Both the position numbers and the translations under genes were made by a program. The notes below the pieces were generated by a model. It worked only from the letters and a program-made list of their open reading frames with translations, was not told where the DNA came from and did not search any database. Positions 33,820 through 42,736 of a stretch of DNA of 54,286 bases are shown here, one piece after another (positions within the stretch are counted from its first letter, which is position 1; each line of letters begins with the position of its first letter). This DNA comes from Candidatus Moraniibacteriota bacterium (GTDB taxonomy: Bacteria > Patescibacteriota > Minisyncoccia > Moranbacterales > GCA-2747515). Where the stretch lies: NCBI GenBank assembly GCA_947311515.1, contig CAMZLB010000016.1, positions 1 through 54,286 of the forward strand. Reading direction: 5' to 3'.

Positions 33820-34296
33820 TTAACCTTTCTGATTTTTTCTTTTTTTAGCTTTAGCCGCATCATCATTTTTCATAGGTTCCCCCATCTCTCTATAAATTGT
33901 TCCTAAAACCCCATTTACAAAACGTGGTGAGCTATCGCTCCCATATGACTTTGCAATTTCTATCGCCTCATTGATAGCTACCTTTGGAGGCGTCTCTTTG
34001 TAGTCTCCAAAGAGTAATTCATAAGTGCCAATTCTCAGAATATTTCTGTCAACTGGAGTAATTTGATCTAGTGGCCATTCTGGTGCACATTTAGATATCA
34101 ATTCATCAATTTCATTTATATGCTCAGATGTTCCTTTTACTATACGAACTGAAAAATTATTATCTTTTGATCCTGGCGCAAACTCTTCACAATTATGTGC
34201 AACTATAGCATCTAATCTAGATATGTCATTCTTGTGAAAATCCCATTCAAAAAGTGATTGCATTGCTATTGAACGCTGTAAGTGTCTATTAGACAT
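33820..34296 (-). CDS. nusB: Transcription antitermination factor NusB
   Basis: A 158-residue all-helical protein that joins the NusA/NusE complex on boxA of rRNA transcripts. Diagnostic blocks are the Arg-rich start NRHLQRSIAMQSLFEWDFHK (residues 2-21), CAPEWPLDQITPVDRNILRI (given from about 70) and KVAINEAIEIAKSYGSDSSP with FVNGVLG near the C-terminus. The tail (AAKAKKRKNQKG) is basic and longer than usual. It lies 22 nt after rpmF and is probably co-transcribed. Confidence 0.94.
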   Translation of the reverse strand: MSNRHLQRSIAMQSLFEWDFHKNDISRLDAIVAHNCEEFAPGSKDNNFSVRIVKGTSEHINEIDELISKCAPEWPLDQITPVDRNILRIGTYELLFGDYKETPPKVAINEAIEIAKSYGSDSSPRFVNGVLGTIYREMGEPMKNDDAAKAKKRKNQKG

Positions 34297-34318
34297 AATA
34301 TAACTAATAATTTAAAAT

Positions 34319-34513
34319 TTATCCAGCCTTCTGAACAATTTCTTTATATTGAACTCCTCTATATACTCCACATTTATTACATACTCTATGTGACATTTTT
34401 TGCTCTCCACAAGAAGAACATTCAACTGTTTCAATTTGTTTCAATTTCTTTATGTTATGATTTCTTCTCCTTCGACTTCTCGAACTATTTTGTCGTTGTT
34501 TTGGTACTGCCAT
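34319..34513 (-). CDS. rpmF: 50S ribosomal protein bL32
   Basis: A 64-residue bL32. MAVPKQRQNSSRSRRRRNH is the basic N-terminus; CSSC (residues about 32-35) and CNKC (about 45-48) form a zinc ribbon, i.e. the zinc-binding form. First gene of an rpmF-nusB operon with a good promoter upstream. Confidence 0.96.
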   Translation of the reverse strand: MAVPKQRQNSSRSRRRRNHNIKKLKQIETVECSSCGEQKMSHRVCNKCGVYRGVQYKEIVQKAG

Positions 34514-34601
34514 AATATCTAATAAAATATCTTAAAATTATATTAAATAAGTAAAATTTACCAAAAAATATTTCAAATAAATTAACTTACTTAATAAAAC
34601 T

Positions 34602-34630
34602 ATTATAACAGAATATCTAATTTTTAGCAA
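34602..34630 (-). promoter_or_regulatory. Promoter of rpmF-nusB
   Basis: On the minus strand, TTGCTA (34630-34625), a 17-nt spacer ending TGT and TATAAT (34607-34602), an extended -10. The leader would be about 80 nt. Confidence 0.65.
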
Positions 34631-34705
34631 ATATTCCTTTGATCTAGTGTTAAAATTTCTATTTTTTTATATTTTGTGCATTAATCTTTAGACTAAATTC
34701 TACTT

Positions 34706-34739
34706 AAAAGACTTTATTCCTAGGGTTTTATAGTCTTTT
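34706..34739 (-). terminator. Candidate terminator after the 34762-35508 gene
   Basis: AAAAGACT (34706-34713) pairs with AGTCTTTT (34732-34739) around an 18-nt loop. The surrounding sequence also resembles a degenerate copy of the dispersed repeat (AAAACCCTA, AATAAAG). Confidence 0.35.
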
Positions 34740-34761
34740 ATTAATAAACTTGTCTAAAAAT

Positions 34762-35508
34762 CTACTGTGCTATTTCAATTTTTTTTGTTGCGTCAAAATT
34801 AACAAAAAATACAACTGAAGCCACCATAAAAAATATCCTTATAATTCCAGAAACCGTACTGGGTATGACAGAAAACCAAATATTATTTGGTAAAAAAGCA
34901 AATAGCACCTCTATCAGAGAACTAATAACAAATGTAATAATTGAAAATACAAATACATACATAAATACTGTGAGCCATCTACCCTTTACAATTTCCTTGC
35001 TATATTTAAATGCATTTTTAAATTTACCTTCTAGTACAAATGTATGGAATACAAAATACCAGAAAATACCAAAAATAATTGCTGGAACAACTAATAATAA
35101 AAATAAAATAAATTCAAACAAGGTGATAGTAATTACTAAACCGATGGATGGTAGTAATTTAGAAAATGTTTTTTTAGCAATGTTTTGAACATCTACTACT
35201 CGTCCATCAATCTTATCCTTGATCAAAAGGGTGGTTGCTATCCATGAAATACCGAGAACTACTGTAGCTATAATAGTTAAACTCAAGGCTAAACTTGATT
35301 GAAGTACTGTACTTTTACCAAAAAAAGAAGCTATTTTTATAGCATATTGTAGATTTTGTGCAATTATCCAGAGAATTCCTGAAAGAATAGTAAGAGGAAT
35401 ATTTATAATCAAAATTAACTCAATATTTTCTATAAATACTTTCCAAGATTTTGAGAAAATTTCTCCAAGAGAAAATTGTTTTTGGTAAATTTCTTGTGTC
35501 GCATCCAC
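34762..35508 (-). CDS. Multi-span membrane protein of unknown function (GTG start)
   Basis: 248 residues with a short amphipathic N-terminus (FSLGEIFSKSWKVFIENI) and about six membrane spans. The layout resembles YciC- or glycerophosphodiesterase-membrane-domain-type proteins, but no catalytic motif is visible. The GTG at 35508 is the first usable start. In the same frame, upstream, an ATG at 35562 opens 13 codons (MNTFQQDNYAGDK), then a TAG, then TDGV leads into this GTG. The N-terminus may therefore have been shortened by a recent nonsense change. The C-terminus is cytoplasmic and polar (DATKKIEIAQ). Confidence 0.65.
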   Translation of the reverse strand: MDATQEIYQKQFSLGEIFSKSWKVFIENIELILIINIPLTILSGILWIIAQNLQYAIKIASFFGKSTVLQSSLALSLTIIATVVLGISWIATTLLIKDKIDGRVVDVQNIAKKTFSKLLPSIGLVITITLFEFILFLLLVVPAIIFGIFWYFVFHTFVLEGKFKNAFKYSKEIVKGRWLTVFMYVFVFSIITFVISSLIEVLFAFLPNNIWFSVIPSTVSGIIRIFFMVASVVFFVNFDATKKIEIAQ

Positions 35509-35632
35509 AACGCCATCTGTCTATTTATCGCCCGCGTAATTATCTTGTTGAAATGTATTCATAGTTTTTCTACTTGTATTTATATTTTAATTATAGCATT
35601 TTAACAAATTAATTGCACAATTTCAAAAATAA

Positions 35633-35664
35633 AAAATCACCTAATATTTCAGGTAAGTGATTTT
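35633..35664 (-). terminator. Terminator of the AhpD-like gene
   Basis: On the minus strand AAAATCACTTACCT pairs with AGGTGATTTT (one small bulge) and runs into TTTTTTATTTTT. It lies 23 nt after the stop at 35687. Confidence 0.7.
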
Positions 35665-35686
35665 ATTTATTTGCTATCTGTGCTCA

Positions 35687-36211
35687 TTATTTAACTTCTG
35701 GCAAAATTCTCAAAGCATCGTTAAATCTATTCATAAAGTTAAATGTCCCAATTACAGCAGTTATTTCTACAATTTCTGCATCACTAAAAGTTTCTTGCAT
35801 TCGTTTAGTAAGTTCTGGATCAATGTTATAAGCATGTTCTGTAGTAGCTCGTGCATATTCAATAGCTAGAGCCTCTTTTTCATTTTTAGGCTGGTCTATA
35901 TTTTTAAGATCTTCCTCACTTATATTCATGCTTGTAAGCTTTGTCTTTGTTGCTCCTATGCAAAACTCACATTTATTGATATCTGATACCACATAAGCGA
36001 CTTTCCATTTAAGCTTACTTGACACCGGCTCATTATCCATCACTGACTTAAATAGTGCAAAAAAACCAACCATTGTATCCTCACAGTTTCCCATAACTTG
36101 TAACCATTTTGGTACTTTGCCACCACCCTCCAAAAATCCCTCAAAAACCTTTCTTGCATCACCGTGCAAATCATCACAAGAAACACACTTCACAATTGGT
36201 TCTGTGTTCAT
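35687..36211 (-). CDS. AhpD-like/carboxymuconolactone decarboxylase-family protein
   Basis: A 174-residue helical protein. The family's redox motif appears as NKCEFCIGATKTKL (about residues 78-91), with the CxxC pair; the usual His three residues further on is not conserved (Thr). The flanking pattern KWKVAYVVSDINKCEFC and EKEALAIEYARATTEHAYNI fits peroxidase-related CMD proteins, which reduce alkylhydroperoxide systems or act as general thiol antioxidants. An extra N-terminal CVSCDD motif could be a second thiol site. Monocistronic. Confidence 0.8.
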   Translation of the reverse strand: MNTEPIVKCVSCDDLHGDARKVFEGFLEGGGKVPKWLQVMGNCEDTMVGFFALFKSVMDNEPVSSKLKWKVAYVVSDINKCEFCIGATKTKLTSMNISEEDLKNIDQPKNEKEALAIEYARATTEHAYNIDPELTKRMQETFSDAEIVEITAVIGTFNFMNRFNDALRILPEVK

Positions 36212-36500
36212 ATTAATTTTGTTTATAATATTACACTATGTATTATATAATAATTTCAAATTTTTGAATAGTATTTTACTTTACAGCCATATAATATATT
36301 CTCTGTTTTTAAAGAAGTTTAATAGACGAAATTGAAATTTTTCTACTACTCTCAATAATTTAAAATATTTTTTACTTACTAATTTATTACACTTCATTAC
36401 TATTTTTTATATATAACGCTCACCTTTAATAATTCATTACACTTTATATAAATATAGTTATAACTTTTCTTTTTTTGGGATTTATGAAATAATACTTAAT

Positions 36501-37610
36501 ATGATAAACAAAGACTATTTATATTTACATGCACTTAATTCAGTGCATGGAATTGGCTCACAGAAACTTGAGCTTTTACTTGATTATTTTAACACATCAG
36601 AAGATGCATGGAATTGCACGGAAATAAATAATTTTAAAGATGCAGGTCTTTCAGAAAAGCTTTCGCATAAATTGTTATTAGATAAAAAAAATATTAATCT
36701 AGACAAAGAATTAAATATGTTGGAAAAAAATAATATTTCTATTCTAACAAAGATTGATACTGACTATCCAAAACATTTAAAAAACATTTATAATGCACCA
36801 ACACTGCTTTATACAAAAGGAAATGTAAGTATCATGAATGAACCCTCTGTAACAATTGTCGGTTCTAGAAAATTTACTTCTTACGGAAAACAAGCTACAG
36901 AAAAAATAGTAACTGATTTAGTGAATGCTGGTATACATATAGTAAGTGGACTTGCTCTAGGTATAGACGCTATATCTCATCACACTTGTCTTAAGTCAAG
37001 TGGTAATGGTAAAACTATAGCAGTCCTTGGTGGTGGGATTGATGAAACATCTATTGCACCACGTACAAATTTAAATTTATCAAATTATATTTTGAATAGT
37101 GGTGGAGTGATTATAAGTGATTTTGTTCCATACACAAAACCCAGTAAAGGCACTTTTCCTGCAAGAAATAGAATTATGACTGGCATAACTGATATTACTC
37201 TAGTTATAGAAGCTCATGTAAATTCTGGAACTCTTATAACAGCACAACTTGCCATTGACTATAATAAACATTTATTTGCTGTTCCAGGATCAATTTTTTC
37301 ACAAGCATCAACTGGAACGAATAATTTGATAAAAAAAGGACATGCTAAAATCTTACAAGATGCAAGTGATATATTAAACTTATTAAATATAGATAAAAAA
37401 AATGATGCGATAAACGATTATATACCTTCATCAGAAGAGGAAATAAAAATCTTTGAAATTTTACTTAAGAATCCTGATGGATTACCTATTGACAAAATTA
37501 TTCAGAGTAGTAATCTTAAAGAATCAGATGTCGGAAGTACACTAGTACTCATGGAGCTAGACGGTGGAGTAAAAAATCTAGGTGGTAATATATTTACAGT
37601 TCATACATAA
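36501..37610 (+). CDS. dprA: DNA-processing protein DprA (Smf)
   Basis: A 369-residue protein that loads RecA onto incoming single-stranded DNA during transformation. N-terminal helical SAM/HhH-like region (residues 1-80), Rossmann-fold core with VTIVGSRKFTSYG, GLALGIDAISH, AVLGGGID, GTFPARNRIMTG and SGTLITAQLA...AVPGS. The C-terminal winged-helix domain (from about 310) is of the DML1/Z-DNA-like type. The arrangement dprA-topA, with 82 nt between, is common in bacteria. It suggests uptake of environmental DNA, in line with the pilin-like gene near 47.5 kb (inference). Confidence 0.94.
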   Translation: MINKDYLYLHALNSVHGIGSQKLELLLDYFNTSEDAWNCTEINNFKDAGLSEKLSHKLLLDKKNINLDKELNMLEKNNISILTKIDTDYPKHLKNIYNAPTLLYTKGNVSIMNEPSVTIVGSRKFTSYGKQATEKIVTDLVNAGIHIVSGLALGIDAISHHTCLKSSGNGKTIAVLGGGIDETSIAPRTNLNLSNYILNSGGVIISDFVPYTKPSKGTFPARNRIMTGITDITLVIEAHVNSGTLITAQLAIDYNKHLFAVPGSIFSQASTGTNNLIKKGHAKILQDASDILNLLNIDKKNDAINDYIPSSEEEIKIFEILLKNPDGLPIDKIIQSSNLKESDVGSTLVLMELDGGVKNLGGNIFTVHT

Positions 37611-37692
37611 ATAATTTATAAAGAAATGATTTTCAATTTTTTTCAAAATTTAACATGAAAATAATTAATTGTAAATTGTATCAAATAATAAA

Positions 37693-39951
37693 ATGAATCT
37701 TCTTATAGTAGAGTCCCCTACAAAAATAAAAACGATTGGAAAATATCTAGGTGATACTTATAAAGTAATATCATCAATTGGACATATTAGAGACCTACCA
37801 AAATCGAATAAAAAAGCTATTAATATAGAGGCTGGTTTTGTGCCAAACTACGAAATATCACCAGATAAACACAAGGTAGTTAAGGAATTAGTATCTTCTG
37901 CTAAAAAATCAAATATTATTTATTTAGCGATGGACCCTGACCGTGAAGGAGAGGCTATTGCATGGCACATAGCCGAACTTCTAAAAGAAGCTAAGATAGA
38001 CCCTTCTAAAATAAAAAGAGTTAGTTTTAATGAAATCACAAAAAGTGCTATAGAAGAGGCTATTAAAAATCCAGGTGAAATAGACCAAAATCTACGAAGA
38101 GCACAAGAAGCCAGAAGAATTTTAGATAGACTTGTAGGGTATGATTTATCTGGAATAATATGGAAAAAAGTGAGATATGGGTTATCTGCTGGGAGGGTTC
38201 AATCGCCTGCTCTTAGAATCTTGGTTGCGAGAGAAAAACTTATTCAAAGCTTTGTTTCAGATGTATTTTGGAAAATTTCTGCCAATCTTGAGTCTAATTC
38301 ATCTGATTTATTAACTTTTGTATGTAAAGAAGAGCCAAAAGCTCTCATGGAAGGAAAAGATGAGAGTGAACAAAAATCAGAAATTTATAAAATTGAAAAA
38401 TATGTAAAAAATATAGTATCTGATGGGAAAAGGGGGACTTGGAAAATTAAAGACATAAAGGAAACTGCTAAAAAAAGAAAACCAAAAGCACCATTTACTA
38501 CATCCTCTCTTCAACAAACTGCAAGCTCTAGAATTGGATTCTCTCCGTCAAAAACTATGCAAATTGCGCAAAAACTTTATGAAGCTGGTCATATAACTTA
38601 TATGAGAACTGATTCAGTAACTCTATCTAAAGACGCTTTAATTTCTATTAAAAAAATAATATCTGATGAATTTGGTATTAACCAATTTAAGAGTCGAATA
38701 TATAAATCACGAAGCAAGAATTCTCAAGAAGCTCATGAAGCTGTTAGACCTTCAGATATCAAAAAGAAAATAGCAGGCACAACAGAAGATCAAAAAAAAC
38801 TATACACTCTAATAAGATCTAGAACACTAGCTAGTCAAATGATAGATGCTTCCATAAAAAGCACAAGAATTGTTACAAATATAGAAGAAGATAAAATTCC
38901 AGATTTTAAACTTACTGGCTCAAGAGTTATCACAGAAGGTTGGCTACAAGCTGATCCTCAGGCTCGTACAGAGGACGTTGATTTACCAAAATTAAATATT
39001 GGCGATAAGTTGAATTTGATAAATATTTCATCTGAACAAAAAGAAACTACACCTCCTTCTAGATATACTGAGGCAGGATTAGTTAGAGAATTAGAAAGTA
39101 GAGGAATTGGGAGACCTAGTACTTATGCATCAATTATTAAAACAATTCAAAATAGGGGCTATGCAGAAAAAGAAAATAGTTCACTTAAGCCTACTGATAC
39201 TGGTGAAGTTGTGAGTGATTTTTTAAGTGAGCAATTTAAAGAATACATTTCTGATGACTTTACTGAAAAAATGGAAAATGAATTAGATGAGATAGCAAGA
39301 GGTAAAAGAGATTATAAAAAAACATTAGAAGATTTTTATAAACCTTTTCAAAAAGTTGTAAAAAGTAAAGAAAAATTAGAAAAAGTGACAGATTTAGGAG
39401 AGGCTGATCCTGAGATAAAGTGTCCGAAATGCGAAGGGATTATGCTTGTAAAACTTGCAAAAGCTGGTAAATTTCTATCATGTAAAAAATTCCCAAATTG
39501 TACTGGTGCTAGAACTTTAGAAGGCAAAGAACTAGAAGGACCAAAAGAAACTGGGGAGGATTGTCCTAAATGCAAAAAAGGACGATTACTTGAACGTGAA
39601 GGAAAATTTGGAAAATTTATATCATGTAATAATTATCCTAAATGTAAATTTATAAAAGAAGACCCTAATGAGGTGAAGAAGAAAAAAACAGATGTAAAAT
39701 GCCCAATATGCAACAAAGGATATATGATGGAAAGAAATGGAAGGTTTGGAGTGTTTTATAGCTGTACAGAATATCCTAATTGTAAAAATGCTATCAAATC
39801 AAAACCTACTGGAAGATATTGTGAATATTTAAAAGATAATGAAAAATGCGGCAATCTAATGATGGAAGGAACTAAAACAATTCCAGAAAGATGCTCAAAT
39901 AAATCATGTCCAAATCATAGACCTGATAAACTATTAAAAGAGAAAGTTTAA
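37693..39951 (+). CDS. topA: DNA topoisomerase I (type IA)
   Basis: A 752-residue enzyme that relaxes negative supercoils. The Toprim domain has LLIVESPTKIKTIGKYL (residues 3-19) and MDPDREGEAIAWHI with the acidic metal site. RRILDRLVGYDLS and GLSAGRVQSPALR follow. The active-site Tyr lies in HITYMRTDSVTLS (about 307). Four C-terminal zinc-ribbon modules occur: three of the C-x2-C...C-x4/5-C type with FGKF/FGVF, and a final CEYLKDNEKCGNLM...CSNKSC. It is downstream of dprA. Confidence 0.97.
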   Translation: MNLLIVESPTKIKTIGKYLGDTYKVISSIGHIRDLPKSNKKAINIEAGFVPNYEISPDKHKVVKELVSSAKKSNIIYLAMDPDREGEAIAWHIAELLKEAKIDPSKIKRVSFNEITKSAIEEAIKNPGEIDQNLRRAQEARRILDRLVGYDLSGIIWKKVRYGLSAGRVQSPALRILVAREKLIQSFVSDVFWKISANLESNSSDLLTFVCKEEPKALMEGKDESEQKSEIYKIEKYVKNIVSDGKRGTWKIKDIKETAKKRKPKAPFTTSSLQQTASSRIGFSPSKTMQIAQKLYEAGHITYMRTDSVTLSKDALISIKKIISDEFGINQFKSRIYKSRSKNSQEAHEAVRPSDIKKKIAGTTEDQKKLYTLIRSRTLASQMIDASIKSTRIVTNIEEDKIPDFKLTGSRVITEGWLQADPQARTEDVDLPKLNIGDKLNLINISSEQKETTPPSRYTEAGLVRELESRGIGRPSTYASIIKTIQNRGYAEKENSSLKPTDTGEVVSDFLSEQFKEYISDDFTEKMENELDEIARGKRDYKKTLEDFYKPFQKVVKSKEKLEKVTDLGEADPEIKCPKCEGIMLVKLAKAGKFLSCKKFPNCTGARTLEGKELEGPKETGEDCPKCKKGRLLEREGKFGKFISCNNYPKCKFIKEDPNEVKKKKTDVKCPICNKGYMMERNGRFGVFYSCTEYPNCKNAIKSKPTGRYCEYLKDNEKCGNLMMEGTKTIPERCSNKSCPNHRPDKLLKEKV

Positions 39952-40086
39952 GAAATAACAAAAGTCTATTTTATGTTGATTTGAGGTTTAAAAAATAATT
40001 TAGATTTCCATATGTAAATATAACATAAGTTATAAAACCATACTAAGCTTTACTTTTCTTCTCAAAAAAAATATCATAAGTTAAAT

Positions 40087-40112
40087 AAACCAACCTCTTT
40101 TGAGATTGGTTT
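40087..40112. terminator. Hairpin terminator between topA and the 61-residue gene
   Basis: AAACCAA (40087-40093) pairs with TTGGTTT (40106-40112), with an inner CTC/GAG pairing and a TTTT loop. It separates two convergent genes; the downstream T runs are modest on both strands. Confidence 0.6.
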
Positions 40113-40116
40113 GGAT

Positions 40117-40302
40117 TTATCGCCATAATCGGCAGATAGTGCTTGCTATAATAGCTCCTGTTAACATTTTAATGAGTCCATAATTTGCTACAAGCTGCAT
40201 ATCTTTTTCGCTGATATTTCCATGAATCATGGAAAATGAAACCGAGGAAGCAACTCCTATGAATAATATTAATAATATTATTAAAAAGAACGCTCTTATC
40301 AT
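40117..40302 (-). CDS. 61-residue two-span membrane protein with a strong Shine-Dalgarno
   Basis: MIRAFFLIILLILFIGVASS forms the first hydrophobic segment (or a signal-like anchor); a short polar part (MIHGNISEKDMQLVANYG) leads to a second segment (LIKMLTGAIIASTIC). No family recognised. It is unusual for this window in having a textbook AGGAGG five bases before its ATG. That both supports the ORF and suggests a different expression regime or origin. It stands alone between two hairpin/gap regions. Confidence 0.65.
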   Translation of the reverse strand: MIRAFFLIILLILFIGVASSVSFSMIHGNISEKDMQLVANYGLIKMLTGAIIASTICRLWR

Positions 40303-40307
40303 CTTTA

Positions 40308-40313
40308 CCTCCT
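40308..40313 (-). promoter_or_regulatory. Shine-Dalgarno site of the 61-residue gene
   Basis: AGGAGG followed by TAAAG and ATG on the minus strand. It is the only perfect anti-SD match correctly spaced before a start codon that I saw in the window. Confidence 0.8.
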
Positions 40314-40471
40314 TTTATTTTATTTGAACCTTATTTTTTCCGTCAATAAAGAACAGTTATTATATTTAACTTGTATAGAATTCTTCTCAGAAAAGTGTTA
40401 AATTAATAGTATAGTTCATAAAAACTCTACAATAAGATTCTTTATAAGAATAGCACTAAAATTCTAAATGG

Positions 40472-41506
40472 TCAAAATTGTCTTCCAAATCTTATATCTC
40501 CTGAATGAAATAATCTGATATCATCAATTTTGTATTTCATCATTGCAAGTCTTTCTAATCCAAATCCCCATGCAAATCCAGTATATTTATCTCTTTCATA
40601 CCCTCCTGAAACGAGTACATTTTGATGTACCATGCCAGCCCCACCAATTTCTAACCATCCTGTGTTCTGACACGTGCTACATCCATCTCCACTGCAATTA
40701 GTGCAAGAAATGTCAAATTCAAAACCAGGTTCCACAAATGGAAAATAACTAGGTCTAACTCTAACACTCATTTCTTTACCAAAAAAAGAAGAAAAAAATG
40801 ATTTAGCAACTGATAAAAAATTTGCAACACTCACATTTTTACCCACAACTAGAGCCTCAAATTGATGAAATGTGTGTTCATGAGATGCATCTGTGGCCTC
40901 TTGTCTAAATACACGACCTGGAGCAATTATTCTAAAGGGTGGCTTATGTGACTGCATATATCTCAACTGACAATTTGTAGTATGAGTTCTAAGTACTTGA
41001 CCATCGCCCATACCATCATTACAACCCTCTTTTATCCAAAAAGTATCCTGCATATCACGTGCTGAGTGATTTGGTGGCATATTAGCACCATCAAAATTAA
41101 AAAATTCTGTTTCAATTTCTGGTCCATCTGCTATTTCAAATCCCATAGAAGTAAATATATCCTCAATATCTCTTTGTACCAAGGTGAGTGGATTCAAAGA
41201 ACCTTTTTTAATCTTTTTTCCTGGAGCTGTTACATCTATCCATTCAGTTTCTGCATCAAAGTTTAATTCTATAGTATGTTTTTTGTTTTCGATTTTTGCA
41301 TAAACACTTTTCTTTGCTTCGTTTGCAAATGGTCCAATTTCTTTTTTTTCATCTTGCGTTAAATCTTTTAAAGATTTCAAAATTTTGTTAAACTCACTTT
41401 TTTTACCTAAATATTTTATACGAATATCTTCAATGTCTTTTAGTGTTTTTGAATTATTTAATAATTCTTCTATCTCATTCTTTAATTGTTTAATTCTTTC
41501 TTTCAT
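40472..41506 (-). CDS. pheS: Phenylalanine--tRNA ligase alpha subunit
   Basis: A 344-residue catalytic subunit of the (alpha-beta)2 class II enzyme. It has an N-terminal coiled coil (residues 1-80), GSLNPLTLVQRDIEDIFTSM, motif 2 FRQEATDASHEHTFHQFEAL (about 202-221) and motif 3 GFAWGFGLERLAMMKY near the C-terminus. Phe-binding SFFPFVEPGFEFD reads RPSYFPFVEPGFEFD here, followed by a Cys cluster CTNCSGDGCSTCQNTGW that may bind zinc. The beta subunit gene pheT is not adjacent (an intergenic gap follows), unlike the usual pheST operon. tyrS lies 8 nt upstream. Confidence 0.95.
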   Translation of the reverse strand: MKERIKQLKNEIEELLNNSKTLKDIEDIRIKYLGKKSEFNKILKSLKDLTQDEKKEIGPFANEAKKSVYAKIENKKHTIELNFDAETEWIDVTAPGKKIKKGSLNPLTLVQRDIEDIFTSMGFEIADGPEIETEFFNFDGANMPPNHSARDMQDTFWIKEGCNDGMGDGQVLRTHTTNCQLRYMQSHKPPFRIIAPGRVFRQEATDASHEHTFHQFEALVVGKNVSVANFLSVAKSFFSSFFGKEMSVRVRPSYFPFVEPGFEFDISCTNCSGDGCSTCQNTGWLEIGGAGMVHQNVLVSGGYERDKYTGFAWGFGLERLAMMKYKIDDIRLFHSGDIRFGRQF

Positions 41507-41514
41507 AATATTCC

Positions 41515-42708
41515 CTATTTAATAACGATTTTTCTAAAAAATTTTTTACCTATCTTCAAAACTAAACCATTATCAATAAGTGAAATTTTGTAGTCAGTAT
41601 CTTTAATTTTTTTGTCATCTATTGAAACAGCGTCTTGTTTGATTTTTCTCCTTGCATCTCCTTTACTTTTTGCTCCTTCTATGTCCACCATAACATCTAT
41701 CAATTTCGAGTTAATATCTAATTCAACCTTGTTAATAACTGTCTCAATATTTTTTTTAGTTATAAATTTATTATTTAGATGCTTCTTTTTCTTCAAAGCT
41801 TCTTCTTTCCCATGGTACAGTTTAATTATAGTATAAGCTAATTCTAATTTCTGAATTCTCTTATCTTCTATTTTTAAAATCTTTTCTAAATCACTATTTG
41901 ATATCCTGGTACAATGTTCAAAATAGGTCTTTATTTGATCATCTGGCAAATTCATGAGTTTTTCTCCCATGTCATCTGAGCTATCTGTGAGAGCAATTAC
42001 ATTACCCCAACTACTACTCATTTTTCTACCATCAGTTCCCAATATTAAGTTTGTCATTATGATACCTTGGGGTTCTTGATTGAATTTCTCCTGTAATTTA
42101 CGACCAGCTAAAAGATTGAATCTTTGGTCTGATCCACCAAGTTCAACATCTGCTTTAACTGCAACACTATCATACCCTTGCATCAAAGGATACAAAACTT
42201 CTCTTAGGCTAATTCTTTTTCCTGCATCTAATCTTTTTTTTATATTTTCTCTAGATATAAATTCATGTAAAGAAAATACATCAGCATGACTACCTATTTC
42301 TTTGTATCCTAGCTTATCTAACCAGTCAGCATTATATACAACTTCTACTTTATTCATATCTAGTATTTTTGAAATCTGTTGTATGTAGGTTCTCATATTT
42401 AAATCTATATCTTCATGTGTAAGCATGGGTCGTTCTGCGTCTTTGTCTGACGTATCACCTATTACTCCAGTAGCATTTCCTACAAGTAGTACGATATCAT
42501 GTCCTAATTGTTGAAAATCACGTAATTTTAAAAGTGGCACAGCTCTACCTAAATGTACATTTGGACTTGTAGGATCCATTCCAAGCTTTATTCTCAATTT
42601 CTCACCAGCAAGCATTCTTTCTTTTATTCTATTTTCTCCTATAATTTCACATACGCCTCCTCTATGGAGTAATTCTTCAATTTTCTCCTTATCTATTGTA
42701 ATCTGCAT
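41515..42708 (-). CDS. tyrS: Tyrosine--tRNA ligase (TyrZ-like, with S4 domain)
   Basis: About 397 residues from the ATG at 42708 (a TTG two codons earlier is less likely). LGMDPTSPNVHLGRAVPLLK holds the HIGH-type motif (HLGR); VGNATGVIGDTSDKDAERPM follows; GRKMSSSWGNVIAL is the KMSKS loop (KMSSS). A C-terminal S4 RNA-binding domain covers LIDVMVDIEGAKSKGDARRKI to the end (about residues 335-395). The HLGR/KMSSS combination fits the second bacterial TyrRS type. Operon: LOG gene, nuclease, tyrS, pheS. Confidence 0.95.
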   Translation of the reverse strand: MQITIDKEKIEELLHRGGVCEIIGENRIKERMLAGEKLRIKLGMDPTSPNVHLGRAVPLLKLRDFQQLGHDIVLLVGNATGVIGDTSDKDAERPMLTHEDIDLNMRTYIQQISKILDMNKVEVVYNADWLDKLGYKEIGSHADVFSLHEFISRENIKKRLDAGKRISLREVLYPLMQGYDSVAVKADVELGGSDQRFNLLAGRKLQEKFNQEPQGIIMTNLILGTDGRKMSSSWGNVIALTDSSDDMGEKLMNLPDDQIKTYFEHCTRISNSDLEKILKIEDKRIQKLELAYTIIKLYHGKEEALKKKKHLNNKFITKKNIETVINKVELDINSKLIDVMVDIEGAKSKGDARRKIKQDAVSIDDKKIKDTDYKISLIDNGLVLKIGKKFFRKIVIK

Positions 42709-42736
42709 ATACAAATATTATTAAATTATATTTTCA

